Below, in pieces: positions 31,690-41,499 of a DNA stretch of 64,000 bases. The stretch comes from Kalaharituber pfeilii (taxonomy: Eukaryota > Ascomycota > Pezizomycetes > Pezizales > Pezizaceae): contig WHUZ01000080.1 of assembly GCA_015179045.1 (NCBI GenBank), positions 62,001-126,000 on the forward strand, given 5' to 3'. The stretch's first letter is position 1. Each line of letters opens with the position of its first letter. The notes beneath the pieces were generated by a model that did no database searches, had not been told where the DNA came from, and saw only the letters and a list, made by a program, of their open reading frames with translations. Position numbers and translations under genes: made by a program.

Positions 31690-33397
31690 GCCTCGTACTG
31701 GCTCGCCTTGAGCCATCTTCCTCCAAGTCGTACCTTGTCAATATCCTGTTGCTCTTCCAAGTATACCACTATTTTTTTTTTTTTTTTTTTTTTTTTCATT
31801 TCATTACTCGCATGCCGCCCTATGGGCTATGGCGAGGTTTTATTTAAAAGTAATCAAGGAAAAAGTTATGTCTAGCTACATGTGTTGCCCGCGGAGTTCC
31901 TACGTAGTGCGGGTTTCGGAGTATGTCTTCCTACTTCCTTCCTCGGTCCCGTTCATACTGGTCCGTCCTCAGCCAACGTCCTCCCAGTCTCACTCTCCCA
32001 CCCTCGAATGTGTTTTCCAGGTATACTACGACCGAGCTGGTTTTCTTGCCTTCGTCAACCAGCATTGTCTTCTTCTTCAACCATCGGATCCCCACCGTCT
32101 TACCTAAGTCTTTGTTGTCGGCCTCCAGCCACTTCCGGACCTTGCTTAAGTCTTTTCTCAAAGCAACTCCATGTACGACGATGCCGCCGGGATTAGTATT
32201 GGCAGCTGGGGTGGTGGGGGAGGCGGTCTTGGGGGGCGGGGAGGGGTGTCTGGTTTCTGGGTGGAAGTATACCACTATGGAGCTTGTCTTTTTTCCTTCT
32301 CCGATAAGTGTGTCTTTCTTCCTCAACCATCTGATCCCGACAATCTTCTTCAGGTCTTTGTTGTCTGCGGTCAGCCATCGTCGCACGTTGTCCAAATTCT
32401 TCCTCAGGGCTATGCCATGCACAACGATGCCAGATTTGGTGGGGACGTCAGGTGTTGTCGGGGTAGGTTTAGTGGCGGCTTGGGGTGTGCATCTGGAGGT
32501 CGACGGTTCTGGTGCTTTGTCTCTGAGATGGCGTTTGAAAGCTGCGACTTGGCTTGGCAGCTTTCCTTGGTGCCTCCCGGAGGTAGGGGGGCTCGGTGCC
32601 GCGGTCGCGGAGGGGGCTGGGTAGGTTGCCGAGGCAATCTTCCTTGCCTCCTCGTCGCTCAACTGGTGCTTTAAGGCATACGCGTCTTAGGGGGACGGCA
32701 TCTTGCCCTTGCGCTTTCTGCTTGGGGTGGGTGCGACGGTCGAGGGTGTTGCTGCTGGAGGGGAGGTCGGTCTCTTCGGTGGTGGCAGTGGGACTGTTGG
32801 GGGTGTCTCTAGGCACGTGATGGGGCTGATCCCCATTGGCTGTGGTGGTGCTGGTGGCGCTTCCACCGGCTCCGTCTGAAGGCACGTGATGGGGCTGAGC
32901 CCCAGTGGCTGTGGTGGTGGCGGAGAAGCTTCCCGTGGCTCTGACTGAATACACGTGATGGGACTGAGCCCCAGAGTCTGAGTTGGCGAGTCGCATCGGA
33001 GCCAGCCTGGGAGGGGTTGGTTTGTCTGTAGTCCTTGTATGATCACGCCTTCCTTGTCGAAAAACCTGATTATTAGTGTCGCTCCGGTTTTCGGGGGGTT
33101 GATGTCTTCTGCTTTGTATTGCCACATTGTTTCAACGATAGTTGTCCATCTGATACCTGCGGCTCTCAATTCCTCTAGCTGGTCCTGCCACAGTTTTACG
33201 TGAGCCGGCAGGGGAGAGGGAGGGTCCTCCACCACTGGGGGAGGAGGTGGTGAGGGAGAAATGGTCGACTGTTTCTTCTTTCCCTTCGGCATTTGATTGG
33301 CGGTGGACGGTGTTTCGCGACCTCCTATTGGGTCTTGGCACGGGGTTGATGTATTGGCAACGGCGTTGTTGAGCTGAAAAACTGCTCGAAGCTTCAC
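31690..33397 (-). pseudogene. LINE ORF1-like protein of H2, one stop, split by H3
   Basis: The N-terminal part (33397-32690) is Pro-rich with WQDQLEELRAAGIRWTTIVE and a threefold-repeated LSPITCIQSEP / LSPITCLQTEP / ISPITCLETPP segment. A single in-frame TAA at about 32688 interrupts it. The C-terminal domain (32662-32279) reads SGIVVHGIALRKNLDNVRRW, then KKIVGIRWLRKKDTL, then GKKTSSIVVYF, is cut by H3, and ends (31770-31690) with KVRLGGRWLKASQYEAERGR. No cysteine knuckles follow. It is related to LINE ORF1 RNA-binding domains by position and composition (inference). Confidence 0.7.
31773..32264 (-). mobile_element. Half-LINE H3 nested in H2, 492 bp
   Basis: The 14-bp TSD AAGTATACCACTAT is at 31759-31772 and 32265-32278. 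The minus strand encodes PGGIVVHGVALRKDLSKVRK through GRWLRTDQYERDRGRK, then a stop, 3'UTR, F1 hairpin and poly(A). This nesting makes the open frame 32662-31931 look as if it had two copies of the ORF1 domain. Confidence 0.92.
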
Positions 33398-33489
33398 CCT
33401 GAGGGGAAACTTGCAAGTTGTGGTTTGGAGTGATAAAAATTAGATCAAAAGACTCAGCGTGCTGAGAGCTTTCGATCTATGTAGATTTC

Positions 33490-34064
33490 GCTGGGGGGGG
33501 ACGTTGTGGTTGTGGAGTCGCTTCCAAATGCTCGTCCTGAGGTGGTTGTTGTCGGTGGTCCGCATACAGTACTCACCGGCATCCTCGGGGGCAAAAGCCT
33601 AAGAGATTGGAAGTTCAAAATCGGAACCGCCGATAGTCCGGAGTGTCGTTGGTGCGGCGAGGACACCGAGACCACGCGACACGTTCTGACCCAGTGCAAG
33701 ATATGGAAACGGAGATGCCCGAGGGGCCTCGAGGATCTATGCCGCCCCAGAAGTGACGACCGGAACGAATCAGACGAAGGAGGAGACAAATTGATAGAAC
33801 TACTGGATTGGGCGGGACAGTGACGGACACACGAGCATCGAGGAGCGACGACCGAAACGGGACGGACAACGGAGACAGAGACCCATTGGTTGACATACTC
33901 GAGTGGGCGGGACAGTGACGGGAATTCTCTAATTTTCATACCTGTTATCCATTTCACTCCCATTTCCTTTTCATTTATATTTCTATTCATTTCCATGTAC
34001 CTAGACATTGCCATGGCCCATAGGGTCGGCACGCGATTAATGATATAAAAAAAAAAAAAAAAAG
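33490..34064 (+). mobile_element. F1 LINE, 5' truncated
   Basis: The open frame 33506-33823 ends in CRWCGEDTETTRHVLTQCKI and a stop, then a short tandem duplication in the 3'UTR (33780-33915, GGATTGGGCGGGACAGTGACGG-like repeated), the hairpin ATTGCCATGGCCC..GCGAT, and poly(A) to 34064. AGATT-like sequence on both sides is a weak TSD candidate. Confidence 0.75.
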
Positions 34065-34136
34065 ATTCCTTTCTTCCGTGCTGCAGTCCTTTGCCGCTTG
34101 CCTTAGTCCGGGTTCCGTGACCACCTCGTCCTGGTA

Positions 34137-36404
34137 CTGTGGTTCACCACTTTCCCGGACACACCACTTTCCCGGACACACCACTTTCCCGGACACACCA
34201 CTTTCCCGGACACGTTTGGCACCGAAAGTGCACAACTTCAACGACCAACATCTCAACAACCACGAGGAACTACAACATTCTGAGTATAACAGGAGAAACT
34301 ACTTAAGCTAATCTCACACATCTATGCCCTTCTAACATGAATAACAGACCCGACACTTTCAGTATCACTTGAGTCATTTTGCTCATCTTCAGCCTCCTCC
34401 CTATCCTGCCCCTGCTCCTCATTCTCTGTCTCGTCCTGCCCCTCCGGCTCCTCCTGCCCATCCTGCTCAGCTTCCTGTGGTCTATCTTCATCCTCCTGAT
34501 CCTCCTCAGAGCCAGTGAGCTCATCTCGTTTGCGCTTTTTACCCCGTTTAGCTGCCTTTGCTGCTGCCTCCTCCTCACGAGCCTTGACAGCCTCTAGTGC
34601 CTCAATGCTGCTGATAAGCACTGCCGTGACCTTTAGTTTACGGCGATCAGACTTAGGCTTATCCTTCAGCAAAGATCTAAGACGTTGCACCTCAATTTGA
34701 GCTATGTCACGCTCTGCCATAGCAATTTCAGCTGCATGGCTAAAATGTTTCAGTGCTGACTCTGTAGTTTGCGAGAATATCTCCGGACCTTGGAGAGTCT
34801 GCTTGGCATATCTGCGTAGTGTTCGTGGCGTCTTTGGGGTAGCAGGAGTAGGAATCGTGATTGGTGGAGGAATAGATGCTTTCTGAGGCGGAGAGAGGTT
34901 GTATTCATAGTAAACCTTGTTAGGATTAAAGGGGATAAGTCCAGTTGCTCGGAAGGAATTTTTAAGCGTGTGGCGAGTGTAGGCTTTATCTCTAGCTGCT
35001 TTGAAGATCGTATAGAAGGACTCTTTATTGATGCTGATTCGTCCTTCACCCATGCTGTATACTCTTTGGACTTCCTGTTTATAGTAGGTACTCAACGCAC
35101 CAAAAACACCAACATCTAGCGGCTGAAGTGCATGCGTAGTATGAGGTGGCAAACACAATGCTAGGATACAATTATCGTAGCAATACTTGAGGAAGCGATA
35201 TGTAACATGTGAATGGTGATTATCGAGAATTAGCAGACGATACTTGCCAGCAGCTCGGTCCCTCGTAGCTGGATCAAATACTTTCACAAGCCATTCATAG
35301 GTTAGATTATCATTGGTATATCCTGATGAAGAATGTGCGAAGAATGCAGCTCTTGTAGCTTCAACACCTCTCATCCAACCAACGTATAATGCAGCTCCTT
35401 TGTAGATGATCAATGGTGGCAAGGCATCACCAATACCGGATATGCAATCCAGAATTGTAACAAGTTCTCGGTTGCCATCTACTCAAATAGGAAGTATAAT
35501 TAGTATGACGTCACTATGACTTATATTTGACATACCTCCACCTCCTTTTCTATTGCCAGTAAATCGTATGATCTTACTATTAGCTGCTACACCTAATAGA
35601 ACTCCTTTCTCATCCATATTGTATATGTTTTTTTCGTCAATAGCAAAGTCACATCGAGCTTCATCAAACTGCTTGAAGTTAGCCCATGCAAGTCTAAATA
35701 GTATTAAGGTACATACCAGATCGAATAAGCTTTTGAAAATCTCGTAGCTAGTAGAAAACTGGCGCTCTTTGTTCCTTGCTTTGTAGAAAATAGATTCCAG
35801 ATCAGATTCTCTAGCTATGAACCGGGTAACCCAATTTATCCCAGGCACTTTTCTTGTAATTGCTACTACAACCTCTCGTACATAGCTAGCATTAACTGCA
35901 AATCCCCATTTGTCCTTCCTAATAATCCAATCCTTCACTACCTTGACTTGCTTAGGTGATAGTAGCATATCGTTAGTGTGGCATTTGTTTCGAGGTCGCT
36001 TACCATGTACTCGATCGTGAAGGGTAGATTTTGCAACACCATGAAGGTATGCAGCACGCCGCAGGTTGCCTTTGGCATGAGGACCGCGGCGGTACTCACG
36101 GAGAGCAGCCTGGATAGCAGTTTCATCAGACATTGGAAGATATGAAGATGAATATGTGGAATTGTGATGTTGACCTCTAAGCGAGCAGAAATCCTGCAAA
36201 TTTATAGACCTCTATGTACCTACTCACCAGTGCATATCACTAGATTAGACTATAAACCATATCTTTGACCCCTTTACTATCATGAGACATGGCTGGACCC
36301 ACAGGGGTGCTGTGGTTGTTGAGATGTTGGTCGTTGAAGTTGTGCACTTTTGGTGGCAAACGTGTCCGGGAAAGTGGTGTGTCCGGGAAAGTGGTGAACC
36401 ACAG
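34137..36404 (-). mobile_element. Pogo/Fot1-like DNA transposon, 2268 bp, apparently intact
   Basis: TA flanks both ends (34135-34136 and 36405-36406). The terminal inverted repeats start CTGTGGTTCACCACTTTC. The left end contains four direct copies of a CACCACTTTCCCGGACA unit and the right end two. One spliced transposase gene fills the interior. The same ends are found on MITE-2 (3870-4717). Confidence 0.92.
34322..36133 (-). CDS. Pogo-like transposase (DDE, CENP-B-type), one intron
   Basis: Exon 1 is 36133-35536. An intron of 57 nt (35535-35479, GTATGT..TAG) follows. Exon 2 is 35478-34322. The join gives GGG-DGNREL and an unbroken frame of about 584 residues. Domains in order: an N-terminal Psq-type helix-turn-helix (ETAIQAALREYRRGP..GVAKSTLHDRV), a CENP-B/Tc5-type region (SPKQVKVVKDWIIRKDKWGF), and the DDE core. 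The core shows the first Asp in IYNMDEKGVLLG, the second in LLILDNHHSHVTY and the third in THALQPLDVGVF. The C-terminus is acidic (EEDQEDEDRPQEAEQ). All catalytic residues are present, so the element could be autonomous. An odd VCTLILFR stretch near residue 140 may be an extra mini-insertion. Confidence 0.88.
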
Positions 36405-36545
36405 TATTGTATGCACATGCCGATCTTGGCCTCCCTGTCCGCCTCCGCATTGACGTGTATTCCTTCACCCATATCACGGCAACGTCGCTATCTCCTCGAG
36501 AGCGCCTGTCGTCCCATGCCTTAGTAAGAGCGGGTAGGCGACAAC

Positions 36546-36789
36546 GTGATGTGTGCGTAGTAGCAGTTAGCAATCACGGAGAATCATGTATATCGAACTG
36601 TTATGTTTGTTATACTGTTAGCAGCTGCTTTGGGGACTGGTAGAACGTTGCTTCTATTCTCACAGCTGCAATTTGTGTAAGATTCACGAGAATTCGCTGC
36701 AGAAAAATACTGCATTCAATAGTAATTCATTTGCATAGATTTCGATGATGATAAAAGAACAGAAAAATGAGAAACCAACACAATACATA
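36546..36789. other. Short spacer without recognised feature
   Basis: Between the F1 LINE fragment and MITE-3. Nothing was recognised on either strand. Confidence 0.4.
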
Positions 36790-37638
36790 CTGTAATTCAC
36801 CACAACCCGACGTACACCATGTCCCGACGCACGTTTTACACCAAAACTAAGCATGCGCGACAACATATATCTCAACCACTAGAATACAATTTTGTATGCA
36901 ACTTGTAGAGCAGTTAAATTAAGGACTATTCTTCATATTCCACACCCTAGCTTCTTCAGATATGTTGCTTTGAAGGGATTTATGATTCATGAAATTTTTA
37001 CCATGAATTGGCATAGGGTTGGCATATATTTTTCACTGTGATATCACTAGTATTGAATTCCACTTATCACATCTGAAGTAAATTTGATCAAGGCAGCAGG
37101 ACACTTGAATATCAATATTTTATCTTATTCAAAGATGTGAGAAGCACACCAAGAAAGCTTCTCAAGAAGTGGTGGACTTATTCACAAAATGCATTTTCTC
37201 ATAGAAACTGTATGCAATAATTGTATAGGAAAACTACCTGAAATGGCAATTTGACGTATAAATTAGGCATTAAACAACATTAAGCCACTTGAAGCACTAA
37301 TTGACAAGAGGCCTATTGGGGAGACTCTCTAGTAACAATTATGGTGAGCGTTGAAGAGAAGTTGTGCATTCTACCCTCCAGTTCACTTTGTATGGGAATT
37401 CCATATAAATACATGCTAAGACACCAATGAAAAACTCATGGTGCCATTCATCAACCACAATGTCTTTTCAGTGCAAATGGAGGGATTAAAGTTTAAGAAT
37501 AACCCTTTATTTATTTCTCCTGAAGAGCGCATACAAAAGTCTATTCTGCTGGTTGAGATATATGTTGTCGCGCATGCTCAGTTTTGGTGTAAAACGTGCG
37601 TCCGGATGTGGTGCACGTCGGGTTGTGGTGAAAGACAG
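36790..37638. mobile_element. MITE-3, 849 bp
   Basis: TA on each side (36788-36789 and 37639-37640). The terminal inverted repeats of about 100 bp start CTGTAATTCACCACAACCCG and continue through TTTACACCAAAACT and GCATGCGCGACAACATATAT. It has no transposase frame. The length and internal CCATA(C/T)AAATA motif tie it to MITE-1 and MITE-2, although the outer ends differ from the pogo-like element. Confidence 0.85.
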
Positions 37639-37674
37639 TATATCCAAGTTCCTCTCTACAATTTTTATCGAAAC

Positions 37675-37800
37675 AAACCTTCGCTGCAATCCACAAACCT
37701 CCGCCGCAATCCACAAGCCTCCGCCGCAATCCACAAACTTCCAATGCCTCTGCCGTGTTCCAGAAACCTTCGCCACACTTAACAAACCTCCGATCCGCTA
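37675..37800. repeat. Short tandem repeat, CCGCAATCCACAAACCT units
   Basis: Three to five imperfect 17-18 bp units (37680-37745), about 280 bp upstream of the coiled-coil gene. It may be part of the upstream region of that gene. Function is unknown. Confidence 0.6.
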
Positions 37801-38020
37801 GATCATCATTCCAACAATTTGCAAATTATCCTAGGCGGTTCGCGAATCAGCAGCGATAATGTAATACAAATGTGCTCTTGGCGGGAGGCCTGATCCACGT
37901 GATCAAAATTTATCGCAAAGTTCGAGCTTAAAAGCTTGCATCACGCTCACACCTGACCCCGTCTATATCACACGTTTACCGCAACCACGAATAGCCACAT
38001 AACTATCACGCGTACAGGGC

Positions 38021-39274
38021 ATGGCACAAATTCATTTGCAGCAGTGGGATCGGGACCTTTTAGAGCCCGATGATGTCCTGACTAGCGATAAGGTGGACAG
38101 CCTGTGGGAATGGTTCCGCACTGCCAGCCAAGACAAGCTCCCTCCGTCAATGATTTTCGCGAAGCTTGTCAATGCAGTAATCAGAATTTTATTTCTGCAA
38201 ACTATGCTCTCCCGCTGATTTGATATTCAGACCAGGAGACCGTATCGCGATAACCACTTGCTTGAGCGCAGCGGTGGGCTGTTCACTCCAGCGACCACTC
38301 ATTACACGCCCAGCGAATGCACGATAACTCCAGGGATTGAACATGGGTCAGAGCAGCAGCAGCAGCAGCAGCGTAGCGACGAGGGCACCTCTACGATTGA
38401 AGCGCTAAACACAAAACTCGCTGTTGCCCAGGATTTATTGCAAACGAAGCAAACGATTATCAGCCAACTGGAGGATTCGTTGCACACGAAGCAAAGTATT
38501 ATTAATCAGCTGGAGGATTCAGTACGGGCGAAGCAGACGACAATAAATCAACTCGCGGACTCATTGCAAATGAAACAAACTTTGATACACCAGCTGGAGG
38601 ACTCATTGCGCGCAAAGCAAGCGACAATACATCAGCCAGATGATATACTGCAAGCAAAAGGGACCAGTGCGCTGACAGTGGAGGAATACCTTAAGAAGCT
38701 TGTTATGGAGCAGTACGAGAATCAAGTGAAAGGTCAATCGGAACGCCACCTTTCAACACCCAGACCAGAGTATTACAGGGAGAGCAATATGAGGCTACCA
38801 CATATGATACTCGAGGCGCCAGCGCTGCGTCGCTATTTTGGCATTAGCAGAGAGGGTACAGCTGTATTGACGTCATTCAGCCTGAGCTTGCCTTTCACGC
38901 TTTTAAGGCATACGAACGGAATGGTTTCCTTCCAGGCTGACACCAGCCCCATGACGTATCTGAGCGCTGAAGCATCTGATGTTGAAATTGGGAATAATAA
39001 TGCTGGGGGGACTGTTACCCTGACTGAGAGATGTGACAGTACAGAGATGTTCTTGCTTCATGAAACAGAGTTTGAGTCTGTGTCCATTGAGCTAGTAGAT
39101 TTTCCAGGACGCTTTCTCTGGTTCAATGAAAATTACGAACTTTTTGTAAGAGGGACGTCAAAATACCAAACAAGGATGTATCACTCCGATGGTGGAATCG
39201 AAGTAGAAGAGTGCGACCAAGGGTGGCATTTCACACAAATTTATCAAGTAACTGTGAGCTCAGCGATGCCATAG
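38021..39274 (+). CDS. Two-exon protein with 14-residue coiled-coil repeats and a possible AbfB-like C-terminus
   Basis: Exon 1 is 38021-38176, the intron is 38177-38230 (54 nt, GTAATC..TCAG), and exon 2 is 38231-39274. Together they are 1200 nt, so 399 residues. Residues 1-52 are acidic and helical. A Gln-run (EQQQQQQ) precedes five 14-residue units such as LQTKQTIISQLEDS (38434-38655), two heptads each, predicting a coiled coil. The C-terminal about 150 residues (ALRRYFGISREG.. to DQGWHFTQIY) have FESVSIELVDFPGRFLWFNE, which recalls beta-trefoil/AbfB-type lectin domains. That match is by eye only. There is no signal peptide or catalytic motif. Function is unknown. Confidence 0.7.
38434..38655 (+). 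repeat. 42-bp tandem repeat encoding 14-residue coiled-coil units
   Basis: Five units, each encoding (L/V)(Q/H/R)xKQ(T/S)(I/L)I.Q(L/P)(E/A/D)D(S/I). An exact heptad multiple keeps the coiled-coil register through any gain or loss of units. Confidence 0.85.
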
Positions 39275-39585
39275 AGGTACTAGTGAGAACAGCGGTTTGA
39301 TGGTACAGAATGATCTTGTTGTATAATAGTGCCGAAGTTTAAAAATAGTTCTTGGCTGACTGGAGGAAAAATAACAAAAAAATTGTTTGGCTAATTCTAC
39401 ATTATTGGTCATTGTCTGTAGAGCATTTCGTATCTCAGAATTTTTGCAATACCAGCACAATGGCATTTAAAATTGATAGCTGACGATAAACTGATTGATT
39501 GTAAAACTTAGAAAGAAAGTGTGTGGAAATAACGAGGAAGTGATCTAGGAAAGTGATGTGATACGCTATGCTTTCGCCCATTGAG
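39275..39585. other. Downstream spacer of the coiled-coil gene
   Basis: About 300 bp with no recognised feature. A weak polyadenylation context could lie near 39300-39345 (AT-rich). Confidence 0.35.
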
Positions 39586-39587
39586 TA

Positions 39588-40097
39588 CGCTCACCAGTCT
39601 GTCCTCCCCTGTCCTTCCCTCGGTCCCTTCAACCCTTCTGCCCCCTCCGGCCATCTAAGTTTCCAAGCCCTGCACCTTCCCCATATGTGTTCTCTCGTCT
39701 CTTCTTCTTCCCCGCACCAGCGGCACTCTGGGGAGTCCGCCTTTCCTATCTTGAACCTCCATGATCGCCATAGCCCTTAGGGCGGCATGCGAGTAATGAA
39801 ATAAAAAAAAAAAAAAAAAAGAACCTCCATGAGTTTAGGCCTTTCCCGCCCAGTAGCCCTGCCAGTGTGCCTCAATGTCCCCAGTAGCTGGAGTGGCCTG
39901 TAGCTCAGCTCTAGTCGGTTGCGTTCTTCGGCTCTCTGAGCTTTGTATTCCATTCGGATTTCGGCTTCGGTTACCACCTCTGCCTGGTATTGGATGAATG
40001 CTCCTATCTCTGCCGCTCGGTCGGCTCTCTCGTTGCCCTGGATGCCGATGTGTGCCTTTATCCACATTACTGCGATGTCCAGTTCTCGGCGAGCACA
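39588..40097 (-). mobile_element. F1 LINE fragment (minus) with hairpin-only insertion
   Basis: The minus-strand frame holds LHVRRELDIAVMWIKAHIGI, then GNERADRAAEIGAFIQYQAEV, then LSYRPLQLLG, then (after the insertion) the knuckle C..CGEEEETREHIWGRC and the ORF2 end at about 39590. There is no 3'UTR, hairpin or poly(A) on the left, so the copy is truncated at its 3' side, unlike the others. Confidence 0.7.
39765..39820 (+). mobile_element. F1 hairpin-only micro-insertion
   Basis: The perfect 12-bp TSD GAACCTCCATGA is at 39753-39764 and 39821-39832. The insert begins exactly at TCGCCATAGCCC and is 56 bp including poly(A). Confidence 0.95.
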
Positions 40098-40194
40098 GAT
40101 GACCTGCTGAGGGTAGTGACACAGAAATCAAGGAGAAAGAGGGCAGGGAAAGAGATGAAGCTCATGTGGGTCAGGCCCACTTAAACATTGAGGG

Positions 40195-40252
40195 TTTTTT
40201 TTTTTTTTTTATATCACGTAACCCCGCATGTAGCTGTTCGCCATGCCAGGGC
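40195..40252 (-). mobile_element. F2 hairpin-only micro-insertion
   Basis: The perfect 10-bp TSD ACATTGAGGG is at 40185-40194 and 40253-40262. The insert ends exactly at CCAGGGC, the reverse complement of the hairpin's first bases. Confidence 0.93.
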
Positions 40253-40502
40253 ACATTGAGGGGGTAAGGGAGGGCGGATGAGGAAGCAAAGAAGGCGACG
40301 AATCGGGACCGATCGGTGGCTACGGAGAGGGACTGCGGCAGAACTGGAAGCAGATAAGGGCGTAGGACAGGAGGAATCGGGGGACAGAGGGGAAGGTCAT
40401 GAGGTCGAGCTGGCCAGCAGCCGCTACCTTCACGAGATTGAGGACGAGCAAGGGGATGATAAGGGAGTGGAAGCAAGAATTGGTAAGAGGGAAAATGGGG
40501 TA

Positions 40503-41076
40503 TTTTTTTTTTTTTTTTTTTTTATCTCACATAACCCCGCTTGCAGCTGTTCGCCATGGCAGGGTCCCTGGACCGAAGTCCTTATGGCCCGGAGACAGGC
40601 ACCTAAAAACAAACAACTCACTATATACACCGACATTCAAAAGGGAATAGAGGAAATAAAACCCATGAGACAACCCGCTCCTCCAAAAATGAAAGATTAC
40701 GTCGTCAAGTCCATTTCCTCCACGTCCCTCCTCTTCCCCTTTCTGTCCACCTTTGAATTTCTGTCCTAGTCATACAGGCACGAATCGTACCACTTGCCTG
40801 ACAACCTTACCTTCGCTGGTGTTTGGCTATCCGATTCCACCTCCCCCTCCAGGTAGATGACAACCGAGCTAGCCTTCTTTCCCTCCCTCCTCTCTTTCTT
40901 TACCAACCATCTTGCCGCAACAATCTTTCCCATCCAGGGGTTCGCAGTCTCCATCCAATCTCTTACTTTCCCGAGTTTCTTTGTCACCGCAATTCCATGC
41001 ACTACAATGGCACGGCCGGATTGCGGGAGTGTCCTTTCCTTTGGGATTGGCTTCAGAGATGGTATTGGAGATGGTG
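40503..41076 (-). mobile_element. Half-LINE with F2 tail: ORF1 end joined directly to the F2 3'UTR
   Basis: The 12-bp TSD GAAAATGGGGTA is at 40491-40502 and 41077-41088. On the minus strand the ORF1 end (stop at 40766) is followed by about 150 bp of 3'UTR, then the F2 hairpin and poly(A). There is no ORF2 between. It is nested in an F2 LINE in the opposite orientation. Confidence 0.9.
40766..41076 (-). CDS. ORF1-like C-terminal domain with F2 tail
   Basis: The frame open from the truncation reads VVMHGIAVTKKLGKVRDWME, MGKIVAARWLVKKE, GKKASSVVIYLEGEVESDSQ, then KVRLSGKWYDSCLYD and stop. It is clearly the same domain as in H1-H4 (VVHGIAL, GIRWLRKK, GKKTSSVVVYL, VRLGGRWL), though diverged, and it carries the other tail type. 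It is a 5'-truncated fragment. No cysteine knuckles are visible. Confidence 0.75.
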
Positions 41077-41499
41077 GAAAATGGGGTATGCAAGTGGGGA
41101 GAATGGCAGACAGCAGAACAGCTGCCCTTCAGATGTGAGGCAGTTGAATACCCGGAACGGTGGGAAAGGTGGGATGACATGGAGCGGGGAAAGGTAAGGC
41201 AGGAGAACGGCGAGGAGGTGGACATCCTCAGGCAGCTGTCTTACACCATCAAGGTATAGAGAGCGTAGGGGAAGTGGGAACAAAGGAACTATGGAACAGA
41301 GGTCATGTAGATAGTTTGATGTCTTCCCTGCTCTGCTTTTTTTTTTTTTTTTTTTTATATCAATACTCGCGTACCGCCTGATAGGCTATGGCGAGGTTCT
41401 TTTACGTACATTGAACCTGTGGAACAGGAAAGAGAAAAAGATTTCAGAAAAAAGCTGTAACGACAATGAACCGTATCCCAATGTTTCTGTGCAAGAGAA

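Larger units (their letters stand above)
31516..33430 (-). mobile_element. Half-LINE H2: near-complete ORF1 joined to an F1 tail, holding H3
   Basis: On the minus strand a start at 33397, a long ORF1 frame, a stop near 31690, a 3'UTR, the F1 hairpin and poly(A) follow one another with no EN, RT or RNase H between. A second half-LINE (H3) is nested at 31773-32264. The 5' border lies between about 33400 and 33490, and no target duplication was found for H2. Confidence 0.8.
34066..36545 (-). mobile_element. F1 LINE fragment (minus) split by the pogo-like element
   Basis: The two halves, 36545-36405 and 34136-34066, join across TA to read ..ACAATACCAGGACGAGGTGG, matching the AMQYQDETVTEAG segment of other F1 copies. 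The 3' part beyond 34066 is missing because of the neighbouring LINE. A knuckle-less RNase H remnant (VAVIWVKEYTS, 36490) is visible. Confidence 0.75.
40098..41336 (+). mobile_element. F2 LINE ORF2 end, carrying two F2 insertions; tail displaced
   Basis: Plus-strand RNase H/knuckle coding (KLMWVR.AHLNIEG near 40155, then ATAFTRLRTSKGM near 40420, then CKWGEWQTAEQLPFRCEAVEYPE near 41090, stop at 41257). It carries a hairpin-only insertion (40195-40252) and an ORF1-tail insertion (40503-41076). After 41336 an F1 LINE interrupts the 3'UTR. The expected F2 tail reappears at 51330-51415, about 10 kb away. Confidence 0.7.

Noticed and set aside
32171..32674. Glycine-rich plus-strand frame that could suggest an RNA-binding protein
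   Set aside because: It is the complement of the Pro-rich ORF1 of half-LINE H2.
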